This document shows, one piece after another, positions 18,355 through 27,163 of a DNA stretch of 64,000 nucleotides (the stretch's first letter is position 1; each line of letters begins with the position of its first letter). Below the pieces are notes generated by a model. It had not been told where the DNA came from and ran no database searches. It saw nothing but the letters and a program-made list of their open reading frames with translations. The stretch is from Bacteroidota bacterium (GTDB lineage: Bacteria; Bacteroidota; Bacteroidia; Chitinophagales; Chitinophagaceae): NCBI GenBank assembly GCA_947457075.1, contig CANGUG010000004.1, positions 62,001 to 126,000 on the forward strand. Direction: 5' to 3'. The translations under genes were made by a program, and so were the position numbers.

Positions 18355-19045
18355 AGTGCACAAAATGAATCATTGAAGCTTCACTTTTGTTATTGCCTGG
18401 ATGATTATGCCAATACGCTTTCCAAAGAGTATCCTCTATGGAAAGCGTATTTTTTATGGCGCTTACATTGGGTTTGTTACTTACTTCAAACATTGTACGA
18501 CTGTTTTTTTCAAATATACAATAGGCTTCTTGTTGGACATAGGCGCTTTCGGTAGGCCCTCCATAAGAATAGGCTTCTCTTATTTTTTTACGGACCCATT
18601 TTAATAATTGGTAACGACTACCGTCGGCCAAAACCTGAAAAAAATTGGTTCCATTGGTGATTTTGGTTGCTGGATAGCCTGCTACAAAATGAAGTAGGCT
18701 GGAATCCTTGGCTAAATAAAATTCCGAGATAGCCCCCTCTACAAAATAAAATTGATTGAATCTTTTAAAATAAAGTTTATCCTCATACAAAGAATAGTTT
18801 AAAGCGGTATCCTGAAACCTGACTCCATTCTTTAATATTACTGTACCTTTTACCCAATTGTCCAATAATAATGGGCTTCCCTTGGTATCTTCCTTGGCGC
18901 CAATAGGAATCATTCTGCCATCATTATTTTGAATTTCAAAATTACCGCCCACGCCATTAGCGCCTGCATAGGCGCCTCCACTTAATTGTGATTTTGCACT
19001 TAGCGCTACCAATAAAATAGATACTAGAAAAATAGTTGGCTTCAT
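18341..19045 (-). CDS. Secreted protein of unknown function
   Basis: 234 residues, ATG start at 19045, signal peptide MKPTIFLVSILLVALSAKSQ. The mature part is beta-rich and ordered as GDGRMIPIG-like and VKGTVILKNGVRFQD segments, resembling secreted Bacteroidota proteins with repeated NG-turn strands, but I do not recognise a named family. No catalytic motif or Cys pair stands out (one Cys in YCIFEK). It is monocistronic, convergent with the haloperoxidase-type gene and upstream of nothing on its strand. A TAATTTTG box lies 28 nt upstream of its ATG. Function unknown. Confidence 0.7.
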   Translation of the reverse strand: MKPTIFLVSILLVALSAKSQLSGGAYAGANGVGGNFEIQNNDGRMIPIGAKEDTKGSPLLLDNWVKGTVILKNGVRFQDTALNYSLYEDKLYFKRFNQFYFVEGAISEFYLAKDSSLLHFVAGYPATKITNGTNFFQVLADGSRYQLLKWVRKKIREAYSYGGPTESAYVQQEAYCIFEKNSRTMFEVSNKPNVSAIKNTLSIEDTLWKAYWHNHPGNNKSEASMIHFVHYLNK

Positions 19046-19073
19046 AAATACAGTTAAGCTTGATTGATGAATG

Positions 19074-19081
19074 CAAAATTA
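19074..19081 (-). promoter_or_regulatory. -7 box TAATTTTG for the 234-residue gene
   Basis: Exact TAnnTTTG match on the minus strand, 28 nt before the ATG at 19045. No TTG at the ideal -33 distance was found. Confidence 0.4.
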
Positions 19082-19206
19082 TAACATACAAGCTTATTAT
19101 TTAAACTAAAGTACAAGCGGAATGAGTCAAAAATTATATTCGATTAAATTATACTTTGGTAAAAGACCCATGCATTTAGCAATTTCCAAAATAACATTCA
19201 TCCAAA

Positions 19207-21153
19207 TTATTTCGCTTCTAGTAGTGCAAAACTAAAAGGAGGGAGTACAAAGTATTCGTTGTCGTTACCTACTTGGTAATCATTACCAGTCCAATGGTCG
19301 TGTAATACGGAAGGTCTTTCTCCATGCTCTTTAAATGCATACCAGGTGACAAAGGAGGCTGAATTTTTATAATTGAATAAACAGTATAATTTTTTATGTT
19401 CATTTGAGCGAATAAAGCCTGCAACATGAATATTGTGCGGTGTCATCCAAGTAACATTTTTGGTATCACTCATCACTTCTAATTTATTCCTTGTGGAAAT
19501 CATTTTTTTTGTTTCATTGAATATGCGATACTCAAAAGTTGTATGTTCTTTTCGTTTTTCATTGCGTTCCCAATTCATTATTGGACGATGCATCCACCGG
19601 TTGTCATAGCTTTTCCCCGGATCTTGTAAATAACTATAGTCATTGGTATAGGCTAATTCGTCTCCATAAAACAACATGGGGATACCACCCATAAACATAC
19701 TATGCGCTTGCATTAAAATTATTTTTCTCAATGCATTTTCAATTTCATCAGCACTATTCCATTCAACTGCTTTTTCCAAACCACATAAGGAAGCAAGAGA
19801 ACCACTTATTCGTGCATCGCCTGTTTTGGGGTTAACTGAAAATAAAGCACCCGCTGCAACGGAACCTTCCTGCCAACCAGCAAAGTAATTTTTCAAATAA
19901 GTTCGGTGCTGATAAGGATTGAATCCAGCCCTTTCAATCATATAATCATCATAACCCAAGCCAATGTCATCATGACAACGGGTATAGGCAATCCAAGTGC
20001 AACCATAAGGTTTTTGCATAATTGGATGTTGTGCCGCAAGCATGACCCCGGTATCGCCAGTAGCTAAAGCATCCCATTGTAATGCCATTTGAGTAGCGTT
20101 GTAAGCCACATCACATTCTTTTGCGATAAATTGGTCTGTTCCAAAGTATTTAATAATCTCATCAGGCGCAACGATGGCTTCGCCTAACAATGCCATTCCT
20201 GGACTAGCCACTTGCACACATTGTTTTATCAAACGCAATAAAGTATGTGCTTGCGGAAGGTTTTGACAAGTAGTACCTAGTTGCTTCCAAATAAATGCGG
20301 GCGCATCAATCCGTAAAATATCAACCCCTAAATTGGCGTAATATAAAACAGTATCAAGCATGGCCACGAATACATTCGGGTTACTGTAGTTGAGGTCCCA
20401 TTGATAATGATGAAAAACCGTCATTACCCATTTATTGCATTCTGGTATATAAGTAAAACTGCCTGGAGAGGATTCTGGAAAAATCTCTGGCATGGTTTGG
20501 TCTAATTGATTAGGGATATCCCTGTTGTCGTAAAAATAAAAGAACTCCTGATAGAAAGGGTCTCCTGCTTTTGCTTTTTGTGCCCATTCATGATGGTGAG
20601 AAGTATGGTTCAAAACAATGTCCAACATGAGGTACATGTTTTGGGCATTCATTTTTTCAATAAGTGTATTCAAATCCTCATTGCTACCAAAACGTTCATC
20701 TACTTTTCTAAAATTAGATACAGCGTATCCGCCATCACTTTCACCTGCTGGACTTTCGAAAACAGGCATTAAGTGTAAAAAATTAACACCTAGTTCATCA
20801 AAGTAATTTAATTTATTGGTCAGGCCATTTAAATTTCCTGCAAAACGGTCCACGTATAAACTCATGCCCGTTATTGTATGACTCAGGTACCAGTTGCCTT
20901 GTTTTTGTTTGGCAGCATCTTTTTTCAATAATGTCGTTGACCTTTGTTGGTAACTGTGAATGATGGAAGAAAGCAATGCGTTAAAGCTTTCATTACGATG
21001 ATAATGATTTCCATAAATTTCATTGAATAATAATTCAATGCTGTCTAAATGCTGTGAGAATCTTTGTGCAAAATCCTTATCCTTTCCCTTCGTATCTATA
21101 TTATTGGCTTGGAGCATTTCTTTTCCAAAAGCCTGTAAGGCGTTCAAGTTCAC
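19207..21153 (-). CDS. Amylosucrase (GH13 subfamily 4)
   Basis: 648 residues from a GTG start at 21153. Amylosucrase transfers the glucosyl unit of sucrose onto a growing alpha-1,4-glucan and releases fructose. The sequence shows the family's N-terminal helical domain, then the (beta/alpha)8 barrel: WYLSHTITGMSLYVDRFAGNLNGL, HLMPVFESPAGESDGGYAV, DIVLNHTSHHHEWAQKA. Catalytic residues are visible: nucleophile Asp283 (DILRIDAPAF), acid/base Glu325 (LLGEAIVAP) and the transition-state Asp395 (RCHDDIGLGY). These sit close to 286, 328 and 393 of the Neisseria enzyme. No signal peptide, so it is cytoplasmic. It follows the fructokinase gene by 15 nt and ends the sucrose operon. Sucrose hydrolase is the main alternative. 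Confidence 0.92.
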   Translation of the reverse strand: MNLNALQAFGKEMLQANNIDTKGKDKDFAQRFSQHLDSIELLFNEIYGNHYHRNESFNALLSSIIHSYQQRSTTLLKKDAAKQKQGNWYLSHTITGMSLYVDRFAGNLNGLTNKLNYFDELGVNFLHLMPVFESPAGESDGGYAVSNFRKVDERFGSNEDLNTLIEKMNAQNMYLMLDIVLNHTSHHHEWAQKAKAGDPFYQEFFYFYDNRDIPNQLDQTMPEIFPESSPGSFTYIPECNKWVMTVFHHYQWDLNYSNPNVFVAMLDTVLYYANLGVDILRIDAPAFIWKQLGTTCQNLPQAHTLLRLIKQCVQVASPGMALLGEAIVAPDEIIKYFGTDQFIAKECDVAYNATQMALQWDALATGDTGVMLAAQHPIMQKPYGCTWIAYTRCHDDIGLGYDDYMIERAGFNPYQHRTYLKNYFAGWQEGSVAAGALFSVNPKTGDARISGSLASLCGLEKAVEWNSADEIENALRKIILMQAHSMFMGGIPMLFYGDELAYTNDYSYLQDPGKSYDNRWMHRPIMNWERNEKRKEHTTFEYRIFNETKKMISTRNKLEVMSDTKNVTWMTPHNIHVAGFIRSNEHKKLYCLFNYKNSASFVTWYAFKEHGERPSVLHDHWTGNDYQVGNDNEYFVLPPFSFALLEAK

Positions 21154-21168
21154 TGTGCGAAAAATATT

Positions 21169-22119
21169 TTAATTAAAAATAGAATTGTTTAAATGTTTGA
21201 AAGCCTCCATTGCTCCCATATATTCGCAAGTTCTTGCACCCGCTTTATTGGCATTGGCAATAATTTTTTCCCATTCCATTAAACTAATTGAAGCTAATTG
21301 AGCGGGATTGAAATTGATTAATTGAAACAATACAGCGCCCACAAAAGCATCCCCTGCGCCAGTCGCATCCACTGGAGTAATGGCAATACTTTCAATCATT
21401 TTCATATGATTCCCTACCGACAATAATGTACCGTCTTTGCCCAAAGTGATAGCAAAAATAGCATTGGTTTTTTCCCTTAAACTATCAGCTGCCTGCTGAA
21501 CTGTATCACAACCGGTGATTAATATTGCTTCTTCATCACTCAATTTAAAAAAATGGCATTGTTCAATAAATGGCCAAGATTGGTCAATGAAACTTTGTGT
21601 ATTATTTTGAAATAATAAATGACGATAGTTGGGATCAAAACTAATAATAGCATTATTTGCTTTCGCTTTTGCTAACAAATGGGTATAGGCAGTTTGCAAT
21701 GGCCCTGGTAAAAAACCAGTTGCAGATCCAAAATGCACAATACTATATTCATTTAAATGGATGGTCGATAAATCTTCCTTACTTAATTGTCCATCTGCAC
21801 CACGATTAAAATAAAAATCTCTTTCACCATCCTCCATTAATGATACAAAAGCAAAAGTGGTAAAATTATTTTCATCTTGAATGACCCATTGGGTATTTAC
21901 CCCCATTTCATTTAATAAGTCAATCAAATGTTGTCCAAACGGATCCTTACCTACTTTAGCCGCCATGTCCACTTTACCACCTAATGCAGCAATAGCAGCA
22001 GCAACATTGGCGGGAGCACCCCCCGCTTTTTTTAAAAAGTTTTGACCATTGGATAAGCTTGATCCTCTGTCGGTACAAATCATATCAATCAATGCTTCTC
22101 CTATACATAGTACTTTCAT
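21169..22119 (-). CDS. scrK: PfkB-family carbohydrate kinase, probable fructokinase
   Basis: 316 residues, ATG start at 22119. Both PfkB signatures are clear: GGAPANVAAAIAALGG near residue 33 and DATGAGDAFVGAVLF near residue 250, whose GAGD Asp is the catalytic base. Length and the N-terminal CIGEALIDMI fit ribokinase/fructokinase-type enzymes that phosphorylate sugars with ATP in the cytoplasm. Its position between a sucrose-type transporter (19 nt) and amylosucrase (15 nt) makes fructose, the by-product of amylosucrase, the obvious substrate, giving fructose 6-phosphate for glycolysis. The gene symbol is given on context; ribokinase or another sugar kinase cannot be fully excluded. Confidence 0.88.
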   Translation of the reverse strand: MKVLCIGEALIDMICTDRGSSLSNGQNFLKKAGGAPANVAAAIAALGGKVDMAAKVGKDPFGQHLIDLLNEMGVNTQWVIQDENNFTTFAFVSLMEDGERDFYFNRGADGQLSKEDLSTIHLNEYSIVHFGSATGFLPGPLQTAYTHLLAKAKANNAIISFDPNYRHLLFQNNTQSFIDQSWPFIEQCHFFKLSDEEAILITGCDTVQQAADSLREKTNAIFAITLGKDGTLLSVGNHMKMIESIAITPVDATGAGDAFVGAVLFQLINFNPAQLASISLMEWEKIIANANKAGARTCEYMGAMEAFKHLNNSIFN

Positions 22120-22138
22120 AAAAAAATAATTTTAATTA

Positions 22139-23476
22139 TTAATGCCCCGAGCCCATGTGCATTTCTTGGCTATTTTCTTTTGAAGCAGATTCACTTTGAA
22201 TAAATAAAGTCAACACTGCTGCAATCAATAAAAATACGCCTCCAAAACTAATTGCCTTTCCTGGATCATTGTTTAAAAAATGTTTTAAGATATATCCAAA
22301 AGTGGTTGTTTGAATTAACATAGGAATTACAATCATCATATTAATGATACCCATGTAAACACCATAGCGTTCTTTTGGAATTTTATGTACAACCAATAAA
22401 TAAGGAATACCCATCATACTGGCCCATGCTATCCCAAAACCTGTCATTGGGATAAACAATATATTTTTATCGGTGATATGAGGAAATGCTAATAAACCCA
22501 CACCTGCCATCACTAAACAAATCACATGAATCAATTTTGGACTTATTTTTTTGGCTAGCCATAGTAAACCAAAGGCAGATAAAAAAGTAACAATATTATA
22601 CCAGCCATTCACTAAACCTGTCCATGCCACCGCTTTTTCATAAAGGGGGTTATGTTCATAAGTGCTCGTGTTCCAAACGGAAAAGGCAATACTTTTAGAA
22701 GCATTTTGCCAATAACAAAACAGTGCATACCATTGAAACATATATACTAAACCTAGCTGCCACATTACTTTAGGCATGCTTTTAATGGCACTGGCAATTT
22801 CAATAAACGGGGTAAATATATTTAAAGGTTCTTTTTTTAATGCAGCCAATTCCTCCTCGGTAGGGGGAATTTCGGGAGTCTTGTAAACAGACCAACTTAC
22901 AGAAGCGATGGAGCAAATGGTGCCTAAAAAAAAGGAAGCATATACCCAAATAGGAAGCTTGCCAAAATCTCCTTTGATTTTGTCTTGAAAATAAAAAATA
23001 GAAAGATTAGCAAGTGTAATCCCTAGTCCAGTAAAAAAACTTTGAGTTAAAAAGCCGGAAGCATGTTGTTCGCTAGGCAATTTGTCGGCAATAAATGCTC
23101 GATAAGGTTCCATAGCAGTATTATTAGCGGCATCTAATACCCATAATAAACCAACGGCCATCCATAATGCACTGCTAAATGGAAATAAAAACAAACATAA
23201 ACTACAAAGAATAGCCCCTATCATAAAGTAAGGCTTACGGCGTCCAAATCGAGGAGACCATGTTTTATCGCTCATGGCACCAATAATAGGTTGAATGATT
23301 AAGCCAGTCATGGGTCCTGCCAAGTTTAACAATGGAATTTGATCGGGACTTGCTCCGAGCATATCATAAATTGGGTTCACAGCGGACTGTTGTAATCCAA
23401 AACTATATTGGATGCCAAAAAATCCCACATTCATATTAATGATTTGAGAAAAACTTAGTCTGGGTTTAAAACTCAT
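22139..23476 (-). CDS. MFS sugar transporter, sucrose/SLC45-GPH type
   Basis: 445 residues, ATG at 23476, about twelve hydrophobic segments. The cytoplasmic loop after TM2 reads GAMSDKTWSPRFGRRKPY, the D-x-x-S-x-x-GRR-P-Y/F signature of proton/sucrose symporters and the related GPH/SLC45 group. The N-terminus (FFGIQYSFGLQQSAVNPIY) also matches that group. It would import sucrose or a related disaccharide across the inner membrane. It is the first gene of a three-gene operon with fructokinase and amylosucrase. The upstream region holds a palindrome overlapping a promoter-like sequence, suggesting repressor control; no regulator gene lies in the window. Confidence 0.87.
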   Translation of the reverse strand: MSFKPRLSFSQIINMNVGFFGIQYSFGLQQSAVNPIYDMLGASPDQIPLLNLAGPMTGLIIQPIIGAMSDKTWSPRFGRRKPYFMIGAILCSLCLFLFPFSSALWMAVGLLWVLDAANNTAMEPYRAFIADKLPSEQHASGFLTQSFFTGLGITLANLSIFYFQDKIKGDFGKLPIWVYASFFLGTICSIASVSWSVYKTPEIPPTEEELAALKKEPLNIFTPFIEIASAIKSMPKVMWQLGLVYMFQWYALFCYWQNASKSIAFSVWNTSTYEHNPLYEKAVAWTGLVNGWYNIVTFLSAFGLLWLAKKISPKLIHVICLVMAGVGLLAFPHITDKNILFIPMTGFGIAWASMMGIPYLLVVHKIPKERYGVYMGIINMMIVIPMLIQTTTFGYILKHFLNNDPGKAISFGGVFLLIAAVLTLFIQSESASKENSQEMHMGSGH

Positions 23477-23492
23477 AATGGCGTATTTTAAA

Positions 23493-23515
23493 TTAGCAAA
23501 GCGTTGCTAAATATA
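23493..23515 (-). promoter_or_regulatory. Candidate operator/promoter of the sucrose operon
   Basis: TTAGCAA-AGCG-TTGCTAA forms perfect 7-bp inverted arms around a 4-bp centre, 16 nt upstream of the transporter ATG. On the minus strand a TATATTTA sequence (7 of 8 to TAnnTTTG) at 23508-23515 overlaps its outer edge. A repressor bound here could block transcription start. The regulator is unknown. Confidence 0.45.
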
Positions 23516-23600
23516 GCTATTTTGTATTTTCCTAAAGGGCTTTCCCCCCTCAATTTTGTAGTTTTCAAGTAAAAAAATTACTGCAAACCTTTGCGGGATG

Positions 23601-23608
23601 TATCTTTG
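23601..23608 (+). promoter_or_regulatory. -7 box TATCTTTG for the YcxB-like gene
   Basis: Exact TAnnTTTG match 25 nt upstream of ATG 23634, in the 157-bp region divergent from the sucrose operon. Confidence 0.45.
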
Positions 23609-23633
23609 TCCACAATAAGCATAAATAAAGTAA

Positions 23634-24098
23634 ATGTCCCACACTATTTCATTTAAAAAAACCGAAGTTTTACAAGCCCTTCGGTATCATTTTATCAAGC
23701 AAAAGGAAATTAAGTCCTTAATGATCATTGTGAATATTTATGCCATTATAACTGCTGTATTATTGTTCATGAAAAAAATTCGACCAGAACCCTTTTTATT
23801 AGGATCTATTTTATGGATTTTATTAATGGGATTTTTTTGGTTTATCCTACCCAATATGTTTTATAGAAAAACAACCCTTTTTAAAGAGGAGTGGGAATTT
23901 GATTACAACCAAAAGGAAGCAAGGTTATTAAGCAAGTTAGGGGAAGCTAGTTGGTCCTGGGATAGCGTTACACATTATTTTGAAAGCCCTTATTTTTTTC
24001 ATTTTTATTTTAGCCCTAAAAGCTTTTTTCTGGTTTCCAAGTTGGACCTGCCCATGGAGGACCAGCATATAATAAGGGGTATTTTAAAAGACAAGTAA
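23634..24098 (+). CDS. YcxB-like membrane protein
   Basis: 154 residues from ATG 23634. Two adjacent transmembrane segments (IIVNIYAIITAVLLFM and LLGSILWILLMGFFWFIL) are followed by a soluble domain with strands and aromatic residues (EEWEFDYNQKEARLLSKLGEASWSWDSVTHYFESPYFFHFYFS). This order, with a W-S/D-x-V turn, is that of YcxB-like proteins, a widespread family of small membrane proteins of unknown role. Single gene, divergent from the sucrose operon and 218 nt before acpP. No functional inference beyond membrane location. Confidence 0.75.
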   Translation: MSHTISFKKTEVLQALRYHFIKQKEIKSLMIIVNIYAIITAVLLFMKKIRPEPFLLGSILWILLMGFFWFILPNMFYRKTTLFKEEWEFDYNQKEARLLSKLGEASWSWDSVTHYFESPYFFHFYFSPKSFFLVSKLDLPMEDQHIIRGILKDK

Positions 24099-24285
24099 TT
24101 ATCAATCAATTACAGTCATCTACACTACTGGTTGTTCGTATTGTTCAATCAATTACCCTATGCATCTGAGCCTATTTTCAAGGCTAAAATGCCCAAATAA
24201 AGGCCAAAAAGGGCAAATTCAACCCCTATGCTTAAAATGTGCAAACAAAAAAGCAAATAAAATATGGGTATTTTAACAAAAAGTA

Positions 24286-24293
24286 TATTTTTG
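24286..24293 (+). promoter_or_regulatory. -7 box TATTTTTG for acpP
   Basis: Exact TAnnTTTG match 23 nt upstream of the acpP ATG. The rest of the 218-nt intergenic stretch 24099-24316 shows no gene or clear structure. Confidence 0.45.
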
Positions 24294-24316
24294 CGCCGTA
24301 AACAAAACTATTTACA

Positions 24317-24553
24317 ATGTCAGAAATCGCATCAAGAGTTAAAAAAATCATCGTTGACAAATTAGGCGTTGATGAAGCAGAAGTTACTAACGAAGCATCA
24401 TTTACAAATGATTTGGGAGCAGATTCTTTAGACACCGTTGAGTTAATTATGGAATTCGAAAAAGAATTCAATATCTCTATTCCAGACGAACAAGCAGAAA
24501 CGATTACTACTGTTGGTCAAGCTGTAGCTTATATCGATGAGCACGCAAAATAA
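24317..24553 (+). CDS. acpP: Acyl carrier protein
   Basis: 78 residues, acidic, full typical length. The phosphopantetheine attachment motif [10 protein letters not shown] places the modified Ser at residue 37. Helix II sequence [17 protein letters not shown] is characteristic of type II fatty-acid-synthesis ACP. ACP carries growing acyl chains as thioesters in the cytoplasm. It precedes fabF, as in many bacteria, with a hairpin in the 102-nt gap. The order acpP-fabF-rnc is the common Bacteroidota and general bacterial arrangement. Confidence 0.97.
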   Translation: MSEIASRVKKIIVDKLGVDEAEVTNEASFTNDLGADSLDTVELIMEFEKEFNISIPDEQAETITTVGQAVAYIDEHAK

Positions 24554-24597
24554 TTTTACTTATTATTTGACGGCTTCCAATTAAACACAGCATATTT

Positions 24598-24634
24598 AAT
24601 CCGCCTTTTTGAGCCTTTGCTTTAAAGGCGGATT
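24598..24634 (+). terminator. Hairpin between acpP and fabF
   Basis: AATCCGCCTTT / AAAGGCGGATT, an 11-bp perfect stem with a 15-nt loop, lies 45 nt after the acpP stop. Only a short T-rich run follows (ATTAATTT), so it may be a partial terminator or processing/stability element that lets acpP mRNA exceed fabF mRNA. Confidence 0.5.
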
Positions 24635-24655
24635 ATTAATTTAAAACAAAAAGAC

Positions 24656-25909
24656 ATGCAAACTAAACGCATTGTTGTTACAGGTATCGGTACATTAAAC
24701 CCATTGGGAAATAGTCTTAGTGAATACTGGGATAATTTAGTAAATGGAGTTTCAGGGGCAGATATGGTAACCCAATTTGATGCTTCTAAGTTTAAAACAA
24801 AGTTTGCGTGTGAAATTAAAGGCTTTGATGCGACCAATTATATGGATCGCAAAGAAGCAAGAAAATTAGATAGGTTTTCTCAAATAGCCTTAGTGGCTAG
24901 TGACCAAGCGGTTTTAGACGCTGGCATCACAAGTGAAAATGTTGATCCAGATAGAGTGGGTGTTATTTTTGCCAGTGGGATTGGTGGATTAACCACTTTT
25001 ACCGAAGAGGTAACCAATTTTGTACATGGTGATGGCACCCCAAGATTCAATCCTTTCTTCATACCTAAAATCATTTTAGATATTGCTGCCGGACAAATTT
25101 CCATGAAACATGGTTTCAGAGGCCCTAACTATGCTGTGGTAAGTGCATGTGCATCCAGCACAAATGCTATTATCTCCGCAATGGATAATTTAAAATTAGG
25201 GAAGGCAGATATTATTATTACCGGAGGAGCAGAGTCGGTGATTGGCATTGCAGGTATGGGCGGATTTAACGCTATGAAAGCAATGAGTGAGCGCAATGAT
25301 GATCCCAAAACTGCTAGCCGTCCTTATGACAAGGAACGCGATGGTTTTGTAATGGGAGAAGCGAGTGGAGTATTAGTATTAGAAGAATTAGCGCATGCAA
25401 TTAAACGCGGTGCAAAAATATATTGTGAAGTAGTGGGTGGTGGTGCAACAGCCGATGCGTATCATTTAACTGCGCCACATCCAGAAGGATTGGGTGCGAA
25501 AAATGTGATGATTGCAGCGTTGAAAGATGCGGAGATGGTTCCAACAGATATTGATTATATCAATACGCATGGCACTTCAACACCATTGGGAGATATTGCA
25601 GAGTCAAAAGCAATTATCGATGTTTTTGGAGAACATTCCTATCATTTAAACATTAGTGCTACAAAATCCATGACCGGACACTGTTTAGGTGCCGCAGGGG
25701 TGATTGAAGCCATTGCCTGTATTCAATCGGTGATTCATGATATAGTACCACCAACAATTAATCATTTTACCGATGATCCTGAATTGGACAATCGTTTAAA
25801 CTTTACTTTTAACAAAGCCCAAAAGCGTGTGGTGAATGCCGCTTTGAGCAACACTTTTGGTTTTGGTGGTCACAATGCTTGTGTGATTGTGAAAAAGTAT
25901 AAGGCTTAA
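24656..25909 (+). CDS. fabF: Beta-ketoacyl-ACP synthase II
   Basis: 417 residues from ATG 24656. It condenses malonyl-ACP with acyl-ACP in fatty acid elongation. The Cys-His-His triad is visible: Cys165 in VSACASSTNA, His305 in NTHGTSTPLGD and His342 in GHCLGAAGVIEA. The N-terminal RIVVTGIGTLNPLG and the C-terminal NTFGFGGHN are diagnostic. It lies downstream of acpP and 9 nt upstream of rnc. Length and motifs are fully standard; no oddity seen. Confidence 0.97.
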   Translation: MQTKRIVVTGIGTLNPLGNSLSEYWDNLVNGVSGADMVTQFDASKFKTKFACEIKGFDATNYMDRKEARKLDRFSQIALVASDQAVLDAGITSENVDPDRVGVIFASGIGGLTTFTEEVTNFVHGDGTPRFNPFFIPKIILDIAAGQISMKHGFRGPNYAVVSACASSTNAIISAMDNLKLGKADIIITGGAESVIGIAGMGGFNAMKAMSERNDDPKTASRPYDKERDGFVMGEASGVLVLEELAHAIKRGAKIYCEVVGGGATADAYHLTAPHPEGLGAKNVMIAALKDAEMVPTDIDYINTHGTSTPLGDIAESKAIIDVFGEHSYHLNISATKSMTGHCLGAAGVIEAIACIQSVIHDIVPPTINHFTDDPELDNRLNFTFNKAQKRVVNAALSNTFGFGGHNACVIVKKYKA

Positions 25910-25918
25910 TTTTTACTC

Positions 25919-26629
25919 GTGAAACGCCGAATCAACCAATTCATTTCTTTTTTTAAGAAAACAGGTTTTGAGGCAGATTTACAACATTTATTAGGGTATC
26001 GCACTAGCAATATATTGCTATACCAAACTGCTTTAAATCATCGCTCAGTAAAAGATCATCCTACTGAAAATAATGAACGCCTAGAATTTTTAGGAGACGC
26101 TGTGATTGGTGCTGTAGTGGCAGATTATTTATTTAAAAAATACCCCTATAAAGGAGAAGGTTTTTTAACAGAGATGCGATCCAAAATGGTGAATCGTGCT
26201 CAGTTAAATCATATTGCATTGCAAATGGGCTTACGTAAATTGACTAGATTTAATAAAATGGATGGAGGATTAAGAACCAGTCAAATTTTTGGTAATACCC
26301 TGGAAGCCTTAGTGGGCGCTATTTATCTGGATAAAAAATATGACTTTACAAAAAAGTGGATTGTAGAAAAAATGATTCAGCCTTATTTGTTCATGGATGA
26401 TTTAGAACAAATTGACATTAACATAAAAAACAAAATTATTGGTTGGGCTTTGAAACAAGGAAAGCAAATAGATTTTGTTTTGGCGGGTGAACAATTGGAA
26501 GGCCGCCGTCGTTTATTCACTATTAATGTTGTGCTGGACGGGGAAGTAATTGCTAGTCAAAAAGGCTTTACCAAAAAAGACGCAAGTCAATTGGCTGCAC
26601 AAAAAGCCATAGAAATTTTAGGCATTTAA
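25919..26629 (+). CDS. rnc: Ribonuclease III
   Basis: 236 residues from a GTG start at 25919, 9 nt after the fabF stop. RNase III cleaves double-stranded RNA in rRNA maturation and mRNA decay. The signature NERLEFLGDAVIG at residues 52-64 contains the metal-binding acidic residues; a second acidic site appears in LEALVGAIYLD. The C-terminal region from about residue 165 is a double-stranded-RNA-binding domain (ending KKDASQLAAQKAIEILG). Gene order acpP-fabF-rnc supports the assignment. Confidence 0.95.
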   Translation: MKRRINQFISFFKKTGFEADLQHLLGYRTSNILLYQTALNHRSVKDHPTENNERLEFLGDAVIGAVVADYLFKKYPYKGEGFLTEMRSKMVNRAQLNHIALQMGLRKLTRFNKMDGGLRTSQIFGNTLEALVGAIYLDKKYDFTKKWIVEKMIQPYLFMDDLEQIDINIKNKIIGWALKQGKQIDFVLAGEQLEGRRRLFTINVVLDGEVIASQKGFTKKDASQLAAQKAIEILGI

Positions 26630-26651
26630 TCAACTTCTTGTAGGCCTTAAT

Positions 26652-27056
26652 TTACACAATGGCTTGACATAACTCAATCAAAACCCCATTGCAATCTTTA
26701 GGGTGGACAAAACAAACCCATTTATTATCAGCGCCTTGTTTTGGACTTTCATTTAACAAGGTAAACCCTTCGGCTTTCAATCGGTTCATTTCGGCTTGAA
26801 TATCAGGCACTTCAAAGGCAATATGGTGCATTCCTTCTCCCTTTTTTTCAATAAATTTTGCAATCACCCCCTCTGGCTCCGCACTCTCCAATAGTTCAAT
26901 TTTCGTGTGATTTTGAAGAAAAAAGGCAGTATTGACCTTTTCTGAGTCCACAGATTCAGTTTTATAACAAGGGCTATTTAATAACCTTTCGTATAAGGGA
27001 ATACTTTGTGCCAGGTTTTTAACTGCAATCCCTATGTGTTCTACGTTATAGCTCAT
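26652..27056 (-). CDS. mce: Methylmalonyl-CoA epimerase
   Basis: 134 residues, ATG at 27056. A single glyoxalase/VOC-fold protein with the paired beta-alpha-beta-beta modules. The start VEHIGIAVKNLAQSIPLYERLL, the GEGMHHIAFEVPDI segment and the end WVCFVHPKDCNGVLIELCQ carry the metal-binding His and Glu residues in the order typical of methylmalonyl-CoA epimerase, which interconverts the R and S forms in the propionate/succinate pathway. It is convergent with rnc and transcribed away from isc. A generic VOC protein is the main alternative, but length and motifs favour Mce. Confidence 0.88.
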   Translation of the reverse strand: MSYNVEHIGIAVKNLAQSIPLYERLLNSPCYKTESVDSEKVNTAFFLQNHTKIELLESAEPEGVIAKFIEKKGEGMHHIAFEVPDIQAEMNRLKAEGFTLLNESPKQGADNKWVCFVHPKDCNGVLIELCQAIV

Positions 27057-27131
27057 AATACTTTGTTTTACGAATTGGGAAAAAAATGCCGCTCAAAGCT
27101 AACGAAATACTGTTAATCGGTGGCTAAGCTT

Positions 27132-27139
27132 TACTTTTG
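27132..27139 (+). promoter_or_regulatory. -7 box TACTTTTG for the isc genes
   Basis: Exact TAnnTTTG match 24 nt upstream of the iscS ATG. TGTTAA around 27111 is a poor -33 candidate. No iscR gene or clear IscR-type palindrome is visible. Confidence 0.45.
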
Positions 27140-27163
27140 TAGTCTGAAAAATCATAAACAGAC

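Noticed and set aside
24099-24285. Possible small RNA or tRNA between the YcxB-like gene and acpP
   Set aside because: No cloverleaf, strong stem or terminator seen in this stretch.
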